DNA from: Prorocentrum cordatum
Lineage: Eukaryota > Sar > Dinophyceae > Prorocentrales > Prorocentraceae
Direction of reading: 5' to 3'
NCBI GenBank assembly: GCA_963575745.1
Contig: CAUYUJ010017982.1
Coordinates: forward strand, 568,913 to 632,912
DNA: 64,000 bases
The notes under the pieces were generated by a model. The model was given only the letters and a program-made list of their open reading frames with translations, ran no database searches and was not told the DNA's origin. Shown here one piece after another: positions 16,846-27,725 of this stretch (position 1 is its first letter; each line of letters opens with the position of its first letter). The position numbers and the translations under genes are program-made.

Positions 16846-18440
16846 TTAGTCTTTCAGCCAGAGGCGCGCTTCAGCGCCCAGTCGCCCCCCCGCCTCGAGG
16901 ACGAACGGGGTGAGGCGCGCCCAGGGGTGGCGAGCGTGCTTGTCCCGCTCCCCGCGCCAGCTCGCCTCGCCGTCGCGGCGGGCCGCGACCCGCTGCTCCG
17001 CTGGGGTGCCCGCAGCGGGGTGTCGCGCGGACACGTCCAGCCAGCGGCGGCCGTCCTCGCCCTGGTACTCCAGATCGAGAACGGCGCGCTCCGTCTCCCC
17101 GGCGTGGCCCGGCCGCGGCCTGTCCCAGAGCGGGACGCTCTGCTCGTAGAGCGGTTCCTCGTGCCTCCAGCGCCGGAGCAGCCCGCCGAGCCGCCTGGCC
17201 AGTCTGCCGCGCCTGCGCACCACCCCGCCTCAGTTCTGGCAGGTGGCGCTGTGGTAGCCGAGGTCGTCCAGTGGCCGCCCGCAGACGTCGCCGCTGGCGC
17301 TCCGCAGGCAGCAGTGGGCCGTCGCCGCCGCGAGCTGGCCCCAGTCGCGCTCCGGCCGCCGGAGGTGCAGCCGTAGGCGAGCAGCCGTCTCCCAGTGCGC
17401 GTCCTCAAGCGCGCAGAGCGCCTCGCTGGGGTAGCCCAGGAAGGCTACCGCGCCCGGCCCCGCTTGCCCTCGCAGAGTGGCTTGTTGAAGAGGGGGCAAA
17501 CGCTGCAGGAACGCAGCGTGGTTTGTCTTTTGCACCTTCTCCATAGCCATGCCCTGCTTGAGCTCGTGAGCCAAGAAGTCAGCCAGCGTCCCGCCGTCCG
17601 CCAGCAGCAGCCCCTGCCAGGCTAGGCCCTGTCTCGCTTCCTCCAGCTTGCTCGCGGCAGCTGGCAGGCGCTCGAGGGCGTCGTGCAGCGAGCCGCAGCC
17701 CAGGTCTCTCGCAACCTCGGCGGCCGCGCCATACCAGGTGGCGAGAAAGGCAACGTTCCGCCGCGAGCAGGCCAGCTGCGCCCCGAGGCCGCCCAGGCGC
17801 TTGGGCAGGCCAAGCAACTCCTTGGCGTCGTTGCCAAAGTCGCGCCGCAGAAGCGTCTCCCAGCAGCCCGCCAGCCGGGCGTCGTAGCGTCGAGTGGCCT
17901 CTTCGCTAACCAACTCCTGCCGCAGGGCGTGCTGGCTGGCGGCGCCGGCGTAGGTTTGCAGCAAGGCCGCGGTAGCCTGCTTCTGCAGGCCCGCCTGGTG
18001 GAGCCGGAAGAGCGTGTCCCAGAGCTGCTGCAGCCGCAGAGCCGCCTTGTCGAGGCTGTCGGCGCGCGTTCCGAGGGCTGCGGGGTCGTCCTCAGAGTCT
18101 CCCCGCGGCCTGCGGTGCTTGCCAAGCACTGGGAGAACGGCCACGTAGCGGGGTTGCAGCGCAACCGGCACTACCGCGATCCCGCGCGGGGACCACACCG
18201 CGGTCTTGGTGTGGTTGAGTTCCAGGCCGTAGGGTTCCAGGGCTGTTTCCAGTGCATCGAGGACGTTCGGACAGAGGCCAGCGTCGACCACGAGGTACGT
18301 GTCGTCGAAGTAGGAGTAACGCCTGGCAGCAGGGTCCAACCTCTGGAGTTGCACCCAGAAGTCGGCGAGAGCCTCGCGTTGCGCCACCGAGACGCCAGCG
18401 GGGGAGAGAGGGTCACCTTGGTCGAAACCCCTGCTGCTTG
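16846..18440 (-). pseudogene. LINE (non-LTR) RT C-terminal half with restriction-like endonuclease, 5' truncated
   Basis: Coding text starts at RGFDQGDPLSP (about 18438), the non-LTR RT motif before the catalytic box, followed by YSYFDDTYLVV (FDD at about 18307-18315) and GLELNHTKT. A long helical region and a Cys/His motif (CCLR, CG, GYH, C) at about 17310-17233 follow. A single TGA at 17230-17232 then interrupts the frame, which continues to TAA at 16846-16848. The end resembles a PD-(D/E)XK endonuclease: ERAVLDLEYQ, RRWLDVSARHP, KHARHPWARLTPFV. RT fingers and everything upstream are missing; the text stops exactly where the 18441-18680 microsatellite begins. Confidence 0.8.
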
Positions 18441-18680
<240 letters not shown>

Positions 18681-19906
18681 CTTGCTGGCGTCGCGGCCAC
18701 ACGCGCAGCGGCGCGCCGTAGAACGTCGGGCGAAGAGGCGCGCGCACAGATTGCCCCCCCCCCCCCCCCCCCTGGGGCCGCCAACAGGCCAAGACCGGCC
18801 GACAGAAGTGGGCAGCTCCTGGCATGCGTCTCCCCGCCTCGCGCGCCCAGCGGCAGACTGCGGGGGGCCGGCGGAAGCAGGACGGAGGGCGCGCGCGGGG
18901 AGGAGGAGGGAGGAGAAGCAGGAAGCCCGAGGCCCTCCCAATGGAGGGCATGCGCAGTGCCACGGCGCCCCCTGTCCCAGGAACCTGGAGCACGTACCAC
19001 TGCTCGCAAAGTCACTACTGGCAAGTAGCCTGGATCCGCCGCAGGGGATCTGCGATCCACTATATTGAAGCAGACATGTGTTTTCCAGACGTTTGCGAGT
19101 GGGCATTTCGCGAGTCATGGGGCGCGCTCAGTGACTATCCCCCCTCCTCCTCGAAGGGCCCCGCCCAAGGGATGGGGGGGAAGCATGGGGAAGCGCAGCT
19201 GCTGCGGACCGCAGGGCGTCCCCGCTCGCGGGATTCGGCCTCGCTGCACAATTCAGCCCCGCCGTCCCGTGCTATGTCCGATCGATCCCCGCCCTGCGGC
19301 GGCCACGCAAGGAGCCGTCACCGCCGCCGCTGTCGGCGACGGCGTCGGCGTTGTCGGGGTCGTCGGAGTCGTCGGGGTCGTCGTCGTTGGCGTCGTCGCC
19401 GTCGCCGGCTCGTCGTCGTCGTCGCCGTCGCCGCTTCGTCGTCGTCGTCATTGCAGGCGGGGCCGCGACGCCTGCCTGCTTTATTAGGCAGGCCACGTCG
19501 TGCACGAACTTGGGGGGCGGGCGGGCCAGCAGCTCCAGAGGGGACCTCCAGTGGGGAGGGAAGGCATCCACCACCGAGCTCGTGCTGTGCCAGGACAGCG
19601 GTCGGGAAATCTGGCTCAGCGTGTCGCAGCAGCGGCCCCGGCGGCACGCCGTGCCCTGCAAAGGCACAGCGTGTCGCTCCGCTCCGTGGGGCGGGGGGCC
19701 GGGAAAAGCTCGGAACGCTGACGCTTGTCCTGATCATGCGCTACCGAAAATGTTCAATAACGAAGCAGAGAAACCAGTCGCGACCGATCTCGTCGGGAAT
19801 TCGGCAACCGGCGGTTGCGGTCGGTAGCGGTATAATCGGTAATTCCGCTACCGATCAGTAGCGGCTTTACCGACCGTTACTGACCGTCTGATCAGACGAA
19901 TGTGCG
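18681..19906. other. gene-free interval with poly-C and GTC-rich repeats
   Basis: No supported gene. It contains a poly-C run near 18752-18772, an imperfect GTC/GTCG tract at about 19314-19452 and a degenerate CGGTA-word array at 19733-19870. Confidence 0.6.
19733..19870. repeat. degenerate self-complementary array of CGGTAAC / GTTACCG words
   Basis: Words such as ctaccga, ggtcggtagcgg, taatcggtaa and taccgaccgttac recur in both orientations. Its start (atgcgctaccgaaaatgttc) matches, on the opposite strand, the end of a similar array at 44096-44310, so this is a dispersed family rather than chance. Confidence 0.6.
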
Positions 19907-19978
<72 letters not shown>

Positions 19979-20158
19979 ACACCACCGATATCGTCATCAT
20001 CGTCATCATCATCCACATCATCATGAAACTCGTTGTGTTGTTCATCCTTATTCACACTACCATCATCATCCTCATCATCCTCATCATCCTCATCATCCTC
20101 ATCATCCTCATCATCATCATAATCATCATCATCATAATCGTCATCATTGCCATCATTG
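19907..20158. repeat. (CAT)n microsatellite and derived TCATCC repeats
   Basis: A pure CAT tract at 19907-19978, then variants (TCATCC, ATAATC) to about 20158. A further imperfect CAT/CCA stretch lies at about 20290-20420. Confidence 0.95.
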
Positions 20159-20584
20159 CCGTCACGGGGGAAAAAAAAGGGAAGGTGAATGGGGCGGATG
20201 GGAAGGGAAGGGGAAAGGAAGGGAATGGTCGCAGCGTCCACTGGAGCACCAATCGCATGGTCGCGGCGATCACTGGCGCAGTTCAACTGTCGGCCTCCTC
20301 CTCCTCCTCCTCCGACTCATCATTTTCACCATCACCACCACCACCAGAAACGTCAGCATCACCATCATCGTCATCGTCATCATCAACATCATCATCCGCA
20401 TCATCATCACCATCAGCAACACATGTTTATGTAATGTTTTATAATCAGTACGATGCATATATCAGCCGAGGGCCCTAAGGGGGGGCCCAGGCTAGATAAG
20501 TTGCGAAGTTGTTCGAACCGCGTTCGCCGTGGCCACTGGTTGCAGTACGATTGAGAATAGTGGTAGTATGAACGGTGGCGGTGA

Positions 20585-20700
20585 ACAGAGCGACGCCAGA
20601 CTGACGGCAAGCCGAAGTCAGACTGACGCTATACGCCTGACGCCGATCTGCCGCCACTCCGATGTCAGACGGACGTCAGTCTGCTGTCTGAGCCACAACA
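20585..20700. repeat. degenerate CAGACTGACGTC-word array
   Basis: Words such as cagactgacggc, cagactgacgc and cagacggacgtcagtctg alternate in both orientations, including the palindromic core GACGTC. The longer array at 40440-40760 has the same vocabulary. No gene is seen between 20159 and 21479. Confidence 0.6.
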
Positions 20701-20770
20701 GCGGTTGCATTAACACCTGCACTTTTTCGGCGGGGGAGTGGGAGTTCGCGCGCGGCCTAGAACGAAGGTT

Positions 20771-21479
20771 TTAGTGGGGGGGGCCTAGGTAGGGGGAGGG
20801 CTTCGCTTCTCTCCCCTCTCCGTCTGCTTCCGTCTCTGCGGCCCAGCTGGGGTTGGCCCACAGTGGCATGAGCGCTCGAAGACGCACGCGTACGCCGATG
20901 TGGGCGGGCACAAGTCGGCCACGGTTGCGCGCAAGTCGCGCGCGCGGCAGTGCGACGCGACCGCGGCCTCGCTGCGCAGGCGCGGCCATCGCGCCGTCGC
21001 GCGCCAGGGATAGGTCGCCGCGGGGGAGGGGGGCGCTGCCCGCCCCCCCGCGGGGCGTGCGCTTGTCAGGTGATTTGCAATTTGGAGGAGGCGCCGCGCG
21101 CGCGCCCGCGCGCGCGCGGCGGGTGCCTCCCTGGCGCGCGTTCCTTCTTCCACCCTCCACCCTGTCGCGCAGGCGTGGCGCGAGGCCGCCCGAGCGGCGG
21201 CGCGTCGGGCCTGGGCCCGTCGCGGCCGCCCACCGGGGGGCAGCCTCGCGCCGCGCCGCGCCCACCGACGGCGGCAGCAGGCGGGGTCGAGGCCTCGCAC
21301 GCGCGGCGTGATTTGTGCTCAAGTGCTCCTCTCGGGCGCTCGCGTCCGAGGCGCTGCCCGCTCGGACGGCGGGGGCCGCGCACGGCGATCGCAGGGCCGC
21401 CCGAGGCGGCCGGCGGCGCGCTCAGGGCCGCAGGCCCGGCGCGCGGCGAAGCTGCACGAGACAGAGGGCTAGGGCTCCC
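20771..21479. other. GC-rich gene-free stretch
   Basis: Very GC-rich with many GCGC words. Open frames in all directions have Arg/Pro/Ala-only composition and no motif, so I regard them as compositional artefacts. Confidence 0.5.
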
Positions 21480-21639
21480 AACTTCGCGCTTCGCGCTCCG
21501 CGAAGCGCGAAGCGCGAATAACTTCGCGCTCTCGCGCCGCCCCCCCAAAGGGAGAAAAGGAGGACGAGGAGGAGGGGGAGAAGGAACGAGGACCGCGAAG
21601 CGCGAATAACTTCGCGCCCTCGAGGGAGCCCTTGCAGAG
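21480..21639. repeat. hairpin repeat element with GCGAAGCGCGAA palindromes, copy 1
   Basis: Opens with a 14-bp perfect hairpin (21482-21495 paired with 21499-21512, loop ctc), followed by AATAACTTCGCGCTCTCGCG, a purine-rich GGA tract, a second GCGAAGCGCGAATAACTTCG block and a CCTCGAGGGAGCCCTTGC end. The same order recurs at 22648-22811 in the same orientation. Confidence 0.8.
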
Positions 21640-21800
21640 GGCGGCCGAGGTCACAGACGCCGCGGCCTGAGGAGATCAGGCAGTGAGCCCGGGGGCCGCG
21701 GGCGGGCGCGCGGCGGGTCGGCAGACGCCAGCCCCGCCGGCCAGGAGGCTGGCGTCCCGCGCCGCCACGGCCCAGGGCACCGGGGGGAGCATGCGCGTGG

Positions 21801-22640
21801 ATGATGGCCCTCTTGCCCACCCTCCTCGGGGCGGTCGCGGCGGTGGAGATCGGGCGTAGGTGGAGAGCACCGGCGACGCCCGCTGCACCGCCAGCACCGC
21901 GTGTCACGGCTGTGGAGCCCGCGGAGGTGATGTGGGCAGCCGCGGGGGGAGGGGGAACATGCCCTCCTCAGTTGCGGGCGCTGGAGGAGAACCAGCGGCA
22001 CCGCGACATGGCGGCGGCGAAGGAGGAGCCGCATCGCCACCCGGCCCCATCGGTTGAGCCGTCAGGACCGGCAGGGGGCAAGGGGCGGCCACCAGCTCGG
22101 GCCCCGCCACCGGGCAAACCCGCAGGTAGCAAGGGGCGGCAGCCGCCCCGTCCGCCAGCCCCTCCGAGGGAGGCCCAGGCGCCGAGCCACAGCGAGGCGG
22201 AGAACGGGGACACACCGCCTGCTGGGGGGGCAGGCTCCGCGAGGAGGAGGAGCTTTGCCTGGGACTGGGTCCCAGGATGGAGCCGAGAACCCCTGGCCAA
22301 GCGCGGGCAGAGGAGCGCCAGGCGAGCCCCCCCCCACGCCGACCAGTGAGGAGGCCGAGGACGAGGACGACGACCAGCGCGGCTGGTTCGGCTTCAGGGG
22401 CGTGAAGGTCGGGATCAGCTGGTTGGGCGGGTGGTCCACGGACCTGCCGATCTTTGAGATCAAGTGGGCCGACCATGCCTGCAGCGGCGGCGGCGTCATC
22501 GGGAGCGGCCTCAACACCTTGGGCTACGCGGCATTTGGTACGGGCTGGCCAATGCTGTGCTGGACCACGCTCGCGGGGCTCATCGTGGCGCTGGTGATCG
22601 GCCTCGGTTACGGCCCCCATTCCATCGCCTCTGCAAGGGC
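21801..22640 (+). pseudogene. N-terminal region of the retroelement with a predicted membrane helix
   Basis: Starts MMALLPTLLGAVAAVEIGRR, a short hydrophobic segment followed by Arg. A Pro/Ala-rich linker runs to about 22280, where the coding text moves to a second frame (EEAEDEDDDQRGWFGFRG). Near 22550-22620 it contains WTTLAGLIVALVIGLGYG, a likely transmembrane helix. The frame runs into hairpin repeat copy 2 at 22648. Function unknown. Confidence 0.45.
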
Positions 22641-22647
22641 TCCTACG

Positions 22648-22811
22648 TTCGCGCTTCGCGCTGCGCGAAGCGCGAAGCGCGAATAACTTCGCGCTCTCGC
22701 GCCGCCCCCCAAGGGGGAGAAGAGGAGGACGAGGAGGAGGGGGAGGAGGAAGGAGGACGGCGAAGCGCGAAGCGCGAATAACTTCGCGCCCTCCTGGGAG
22801 CCCTTGCCTCT
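22648..22811. repeat. hairpin repeat element with GCGAAGCGCGAA palindromes, copy 2
   Basis: Same sequence order as 21480-21639 (hairpin, AATAACTTCGCGCTCTCGCG, GGA-rich tract, second palindromic block, GGGAGCCCTTGC). The copies are about 1.17 kb apart. Copy 2 interrupts the retroelement coding text, so it probably moved in, or was copied by recombination. Confidence 0.8.
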
Positions 22812-22899
22812 GTACTCGACCTGCTGATCTGCACACCGCTCAGGAGGGTTGGTTGCATGCTAGGGTGGTTGTCCGGCCAAGAAGCCAGGGCCGACCTCG

Positions 22900-23800
22900 G
22901 CGGACGAAGGCGTCGCGCCAGAGCGCCGTGGCGCAGCTGCGGGCGAAAGGGGCCGACAAGGTGCCGCGCCACCTGATCATCACAGTAAGGGACACGGCGG
23001 CCAGGTGAGAGCGACCTTCGCTGAGCACGGGCATCAAGTACAAGAAGGCTGGGGTCGCATGCCCTACAAAGAAGTGCTGGCGACCACCTCGCCTCGTCTA
23101 CGGGATCTCCTCGAGGACCCCCAGGACAAGGTGATCCGCCTCTGCAGGGAGATGCCGTGCCTCGATGATGGGAACTGTGCTGTCCACGCACCAGCCTTCG
23201 GGTGCGTCACGGCCGACGCCGATACCAACTTGGAGGCGCTGATCCTTGCTTCACCGAGGCCTTGCTGGCTCGGGCGGGCGGTTGGCTCGGCGGCTTCACC
23301 GCGTGGGCGTGGGCGCGCTGCAGTAGGCTTCAAGGGATGTGCGGAGCTCTGTGGGCCGCTGAAGAGGTGCGGGCAGCGTGGTTGTCAGCGAGGCAGGCGG
23401 AGCGCTGCCGACGCGCCGGCGGAGTTGCTCAAGGACCCCAGCTCGGAGACGGAGTCGGAGCCGGAGCACCAGCGGTGCATGGCCCACGATGTCCTCTGCA
23501 CCAAGAGGGAGACACCATCTACCAGCTGTCCAAGGAGAAGTGCCGCGACCGGGCACGTGGGGAGCCGATCCGCCTGGTCACCGAAGACGGGGAGGTGTCT
23601 AACGTCAAGGGCTCGGAGAAGGTAGTGACGCTGTGCTGGCGGCATACCAGTACCTACCAGAGGGAGCGGGGAAGCATGAAGTGCGCCCACCTCTGTTGCC
23701 ACCCGCGAGGCACCTCTCTTGCCGCCCCCAGCTTACCCCCCCGCAGCCGCCGTGGCGAGATACGCTGTCCAGGGAGGAGCTGGGAGACCTGCTGAGCGGC
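22900..23800 (+). pseudogene. retroelement Cys/His domain region
   Basis: Coding text in three frames: VPRHLIITVRDTAAR (about 22960-23005), then LATTSPRLRDLLEDPQDKV and CLDDGNCAV (23086-23190), and finally a segment in the frame starting at 23202: TIYQLSKEKCRDRARGEP, then VVTLCWRHTSTY and MKCAHLCCHPRG (23515-23715). The C-x2-H with a later C-x4-C spacing suggests a zinc-binding module. An in-frame TGA follows the first piece, so the copy is dead. The domain is not one I can name. Confidence 0.45.
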
Positions 23801-23917
23801 GCTGCCCGAGATCGCCGGCGCTGGCGTGGTGAGGAGGCCCCAGCACTGGAGTGCCTGAGAGCTCGGGCGAGCAGCGGTGAACATCCACTAGACGTGACCG
23901 AGCGCCTCCAGCAGAAC

Positions 23918-23973
23918 AGGAGGAGGAGGAGGAGGAGGAGGAGGAGGAGGAGGAGGAGGAGGAGGAGGAGGAG
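23918..23973. repeat. (GGA)n microsatellite
   Basis: A pure AGG run inside the retroelement remnant. Upstream text (REELGDLLSGAARDRRRW, near 23775-23830) still looks like protein and downstream text does not. Confidence 0.9.
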
Positions 23974-24111
23974 GGGGGGAGGGCAAGCTAGGTGCGCTCG
24001 CGTCATATCTGACGTCCTACCCCTCCCTCCCATCCCTTACCATGGCGCTGATTTTCTCTATCCGCGGACGCGTGTCGTAGCGGACCTGTGGCTCCGCGCG
24101 CGCGTGCGTAG

Positions 24112-24437
24112 TGGGTGGTGGTGCACGTGCGTGCGTGCGTGCGTGTGTGCGTGGTTGTCGTGGTGGTGGTGGTGGTGGTGGTGGTAGTGGTGGTGGTGGT
24201 GGGTGGTGATGGTGGTGGTGGTGGTGCTGGTGGTGGTGGTGGTGCTGCTGGTGGTGTGTTGGTGTGCTGGTGCTGGTGGTGGTTGTGGTGGTGGTGGTGT
24301 GGTGGTGGTGGGGTGGTGGTGGTGGTGATGGTGGTGGTGGTGGTGCTGGTGGTGGTGGTGGTGCTGCTGTGTGTTGGTACTGGTGCTGGTGCTGGTGGTG
24401 GTGGTGGTGGTGGTGGTGGTGGTGGTGGTGGTGGTGG
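24112..24437. repeat. (GTGC)n then (GGT)n microsatellite
   Basis: A GTGC start, then GGT repeats with GCT interruptions, in two similar halves of about 120 bp (24195-24262 and 24318-24374 share the same GCT pattern), indicating an internal duplication. Confidence 0.9.
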
Positions 24438-24578
24438 CGGTGCGGCGCGGTGGTGGCGGGCGGATGGGCGCGCGAGAAAAAGGCCCGCGCTGGGGCGAGA
24501 ACGCCATCCTGAACGACGGAGGCCAAACACCGATCCGAAAATGAGGCCCACGCTGCAGCGGGAGCACGATTCGGAACG

Positions 24579-24876
24579 ATTCGGGAGCAGAAATGACGCC
24601 GGCGCCTCAACGAGAGCAGCATTTTGGGAAAAAATGACGCCGGCGCCTCAGCGAGAGTCGTTTCCCGGGATTTCCCGGGCATCCTGTGTAAAAAAACAAT
24701 ACGCGGAGGGTGCGCGGCCATCACCCGGACGCCATCAGGGGAAGGATTCGGGAGCAGAAATGGAGCCGGCACCTCAACGAGAGCAGCATTTTGGGAAAAA
24801 ATGACGCCGGCGCGAGAGCAGCATAAAACAGTACGCGGAGGGTGCGCGGCCATCACCCGGACGCCATCAGGGGAAG
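24579..24876. repeat. imperfect tandem duplication, about 167-bp unit
   Basis: ATTCGGGAGCAGAAATG with the following 60 bases appears at 24579 and 24746, and TACGCGGAGGGTGCGCGGCC with the following 25 bases at 24700-24744 and 24832-24876. The second copy lacks an internal part. No gene is seen. Confidence 0.75.
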
Positions 24877-24904
24877 AGGGAGAGTATATTCATATTGAAT
24901 AATT

Positions 24905-25131
24905 GTGGAGGAGGAGGAGGGGGAGGGGGAGGGGGAGGAGGAGGGGGAGGGAGGAGGGGGGAGGAGGGAAGGAGGAGGAGGAGGAAGGAGGGGGAGGAGG
25001 AGGAAGGAGGGGAGGGGGGGAGGGGAAGGAGGGAGGAGGGGAGGAGGGAGGAGGAGGAGGAGGGAGGAGGAGGAGGAGGAGGAGGAGGAGGAGGAGGAGG
25101 AGAACGAAGGAGGAGGAGGAGGAGGAGGAGG
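24905..25131. repeat. (GGA)n / (GGGGA)n purine tract
   Basis: Over 220 bases of nearly pure G and A on the plus strand. Immediately after it, coding-like text resumes (VESLEALKRDRGRVMTDDEL), which suggests the tract expanded within an Asp/Glu- or Gly-coding region or inserted there. Confidence 0.9.
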
Positions 25132-26122
25132 GGGAGCCATCGTGGAGTCCCTCGAGGCCCTGAAGCGGGACCGCGGGCGTGTCATGACGGACGACGAGCT
25201 GGACAACTTGCGCCAGCTGGCTGCCGTGCTTCGCGAGAGGCGCGGTCGCAACCAGGCCCATGAGGAGCATTTGGACGCCCGAAATGGGTACGGAAAAAAT
25301 GGGTACAATACCCAACAACACATGTTATCCCACACCAACAGCGGCCGCTGTTGGACAGGCGGCCTTCTGTCTCAAATGGACGCAGGCCGCGGCGGCGCGG
25401 ACAGCGAGTCCTGCTCAAAGTGAACAGGAACTGCTGTTGGGCATAGTACCCATTCTTTCCGTACCCATTTCCTTCTTGCAGAAGGCAGGAGCATGGCGCG
25501 GAGGCCGGGCGTACCCGGCGCCAGGAGCACCGCGCGCCCCCGGCTGGGCCGCCCCCCGCGCCCTGGCCCCAAGAGAAGCCCCTCCTGGCCTTGGGCCGGC
25601 GCCCCGCCCCGGGGTGCGATGGGGGCCCTCTGGGGGAGCGCAAGCCAGCCAAGGGCTGGGCCCCGAGGGCCAGGGCCGCCTCCCTGGCGAGCGCAGGACC
25701 AGAGGCGCGAGGAGCTGAGGTGCGGGCGGGGCTGGGTCGGGGGCCGCCCTGGTGCAGTGCCGACGCCTCCCCCCACGAGCTCGTTGGAGCACCGGGCGGG
25801 GCCGGCCTTCGGAGTCCCAGCGCGACGGCCAGGGGGGGCCTTCGGCCACGACGAGCACGGCCCGTGCGAGGAGGCCAGGCGCTCGGCAGGCGCCCCGGGC
25901 GGCCGAGACCCTGCAGAGGGGGATGGCACAGCTCGGGCATTGGCCGACACCGCGTACGACCTCGACCTGAGCATCGAGCGGGCTGAGGAGGCCAGCGCGG
26001 GCAAGGTGGGGACACCGCAGTCCCTCACCAAGGGCCACGAGCTGCTGATCCTGGCGGCTAGAGGGTGCGGGAGGTTCAGAATGGTCGTGTGCGTGGACGA
26101 AGTGGATAACGCTCATTGGTGA
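25132..26122 (+). pseudogene. retroelement fragment, charged helical region split by a MITE-like insertion
   Basis: Text at 25136-25280 is helical and charged (VESLEALKRDRGRVMTDDEL, LRQLAAVLRERRGRNQAHEE) and stops at the inserted element 25281-25471. After it, a Pro/Gly/Ala-rich frame leads to a second helical part (DTAYDLDLSIERAEEASAGK, KGHELLILAARGCGRFRMVV) ending at the TGA of 26122. The next ORF carries on in another frame, so this probably belongs to one gag-like protein. Confidence 0.45.
25281..25471. mobile_element. MITE-like element with 36-bp terminal inverted repeats
   Basis: The first 36 bases (25281-25316) and the reverse complement of the last 36 (25436-25471) agree at 33 positions; they begin GAAATGGGTACGGAAA. 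The 191-bp length, the absence of coding potential and the interruption of coding-like text all fit a non-autonomous DNA transposon. A perfect 20-bp palindrome with a GCGGCCGC core lies at 25335-25354. No clear target-site duplication could be read, so the exact ends are uncertain. Confidence 0.7.
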
Positions 26123-26967
26123 AGGCACTCCTGCGTATGGCCGAGCACTCGGCGGCGCTTTTCAAGCACAATCGTTGGCCGACCCTGATCAACTACCGGA
26201 TCGCCTACTCATTGGCAACGGGTGCGTGGGGAGGCAAGTCGGCCGAGACGATGCACGCTCGCGCATTAGGGGTAGCGGACTGGGTGACGTGCCCCGAGGA
26301 GCTGCCCGACGACTACGTGCCCTCGACGGAGCACAAGATTGAGCCCAGACCTAAGCAGCTGGTGGACATGTTGAAGTGTGCCCAGCAGGCGCGCAACGGG
26401 ATCTGGGTCGCGTGCTTGACGTATGGCGTCGAGCACTGGGACGAGAGGAGCGAGGCGCTGGACTACCTCATCCGCCTCCACGAGGACAGGCCCAGGAAGT
26501 GCACTGCCCGTTTCATCCAGGATGCATGGGAGGAGCTGAGCTCGAAGTGGTGGGAGGAGCGAAGATGGAGGGTCAAGGTGCAGCGGTTCTGCAACAAGGA
26601 GCTGCTGCGGAAGGAGGACTTCATCTTCGCGGCGCTGATCCCAACTCCCGAGGGAGTACCACTTGTATCGCTCCCTACCACGTTCGAGGTCGAGGACCAA
26701 GAGGGTTACTATCGTGCAGTGATCTTTGAGCGACTGGCGAAGACAGAGGACAACGCCTACTGGGAGAAGGCCTCCCGAGCACAACTTCGACCGCTGGTGG
26801 CTGGAGGTGCTGAAGGCGAGGAGGGGTCTGACCCCTGGGCCGGGCATGCCCAGGCTTCAGCTGGCGTTGGCAGCGGCGGCAGAGGAGGAGGATTGACGGG
26901 AGGAGGCGGCGCAAGCGGCACCAAGGCTGGAACGCACGGCTCCCACTGGAGATCCTCTCAGTCTTGA
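26116..26967 (+). pseudogene. retroelement helical protein segment (gag-like), 283-residue open frame
   Basis: A well-formed protein-like frame. Residues 1-65 (LLRMAEHSAALFKHNRWPTL, INYRIAYSLATGAWGGKSAE) and 90-190 (VDMLKCAQQARNGIWVACL, RPRKCTARFIQDAWEELSSK, WWEERRWRVKVQRF) are amphipathic and rich in Trp and Arg, followed by a Gly-rich end. I cannot name the domain. Its composition, regular helices and place upstream of a basic linker and RT fit a capsid- or gag-like block of a retroelement. The preceding frame ends within it, so no independent start codon is implied. Confidence 0.5.
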
Positions 26968-27608
26968 CAGGACCGGAGATCGCCGAATCGATCAAACATG
27001 GTCCCAACGACTCCAAAGGTAAACCGAAGAGCTGGGATGCTGACCGCCATTATGGGCGCTCGAAGACGGCCACTGCCTGTCAAAGGTCCCGCGCCGAGGG
27101 GATCAAAAGCCTAGACGAGGCCCACTGGACGGTGAAGGCGCGGGACATCAAGCGGGGGGGCCTGAAGACTGGGCCGAGGATCAAGGTCGAGGATCGGCCC
27201 CCCAGGATCAAGCAGCTACGCGCAGAGGCCCAGAAGGAGCAGGCGGCGAAGGTCCAGGAGGGAAAGGACCAGGCGGCCCAGCGCGGTGGTCGACGTGGTG
27301 GATCGAGCAGAGCACCGCCGCCAACTGGAGAGGCCACCCCTCCGGCTGAATACACCGACATGGAGTTCACCATGCAGGAGCGGGAGCTTCAGGAGCTGAT
27401 ACGAGGGCCCGACGCCAGCTGGAGGCACGATGCCGGGACCCAGGAGGCGACGGCGTGTCCGGACGAGCTGCCAGACGACCTGCCCGACGCAGCAAAGGAG
27501 CACCTGGCTAGGGCGATGACTAGCAGGGACTCCCCCGAGGCAAGGCTGGCGGCAGGCGCTTCGAATCGGCTGCGTTCTTATTGCCACGGGCGGCTGCTGG
27601 ATGGGTGA
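26964..27608 (+). pseudogene. retroelement basic linker with a degenerate CCCH-like region
   Basis: The 214-residue frame begins MTGPEIAESIKHGPNDSKGK, then WDADRHYGRSKTATACQRS, where a CCCH-type zinc finger seems to have lost most of its Cys. SLDEAHWTVKARDIKRGGLK and a Lys/Gln/Arg-rich helix (IKQLRAEAQKEQAAKV) follow, then an acidic C-terminus (CPDELPDDLPDAAKEHLARA). It overlaps the previous ORF by four bases and is followed by the next piece after a frame change near 27600-27730. Confidence 0.45.
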
Positions 27609-27725
27609 CTGGGCGGACAAGTTACTGCCATCGAGGACACCCTGCAGGATGCTGTGGAGCTCGGGGACGAGGAGCTGTCTGCCCAGCGCGACGCTTCCTA
27701 GCCGCGCGCGTCGAGCGTTCAGGAG

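Noticed and set aside
15036-17376. Several long open frames of 300-580 residues in both directions
   Set aside because: They run through AGAC, GGAC and GGA repeats (Ser-Val-Arg-Pro, Leu, Glu and Asp-Arg-Gln-Thr runs), so they are microsatellite artefacts.
19902-20444. Poly-His and poly-Ile frames
   Set aside because: CAT/ATC microsatellite translations.
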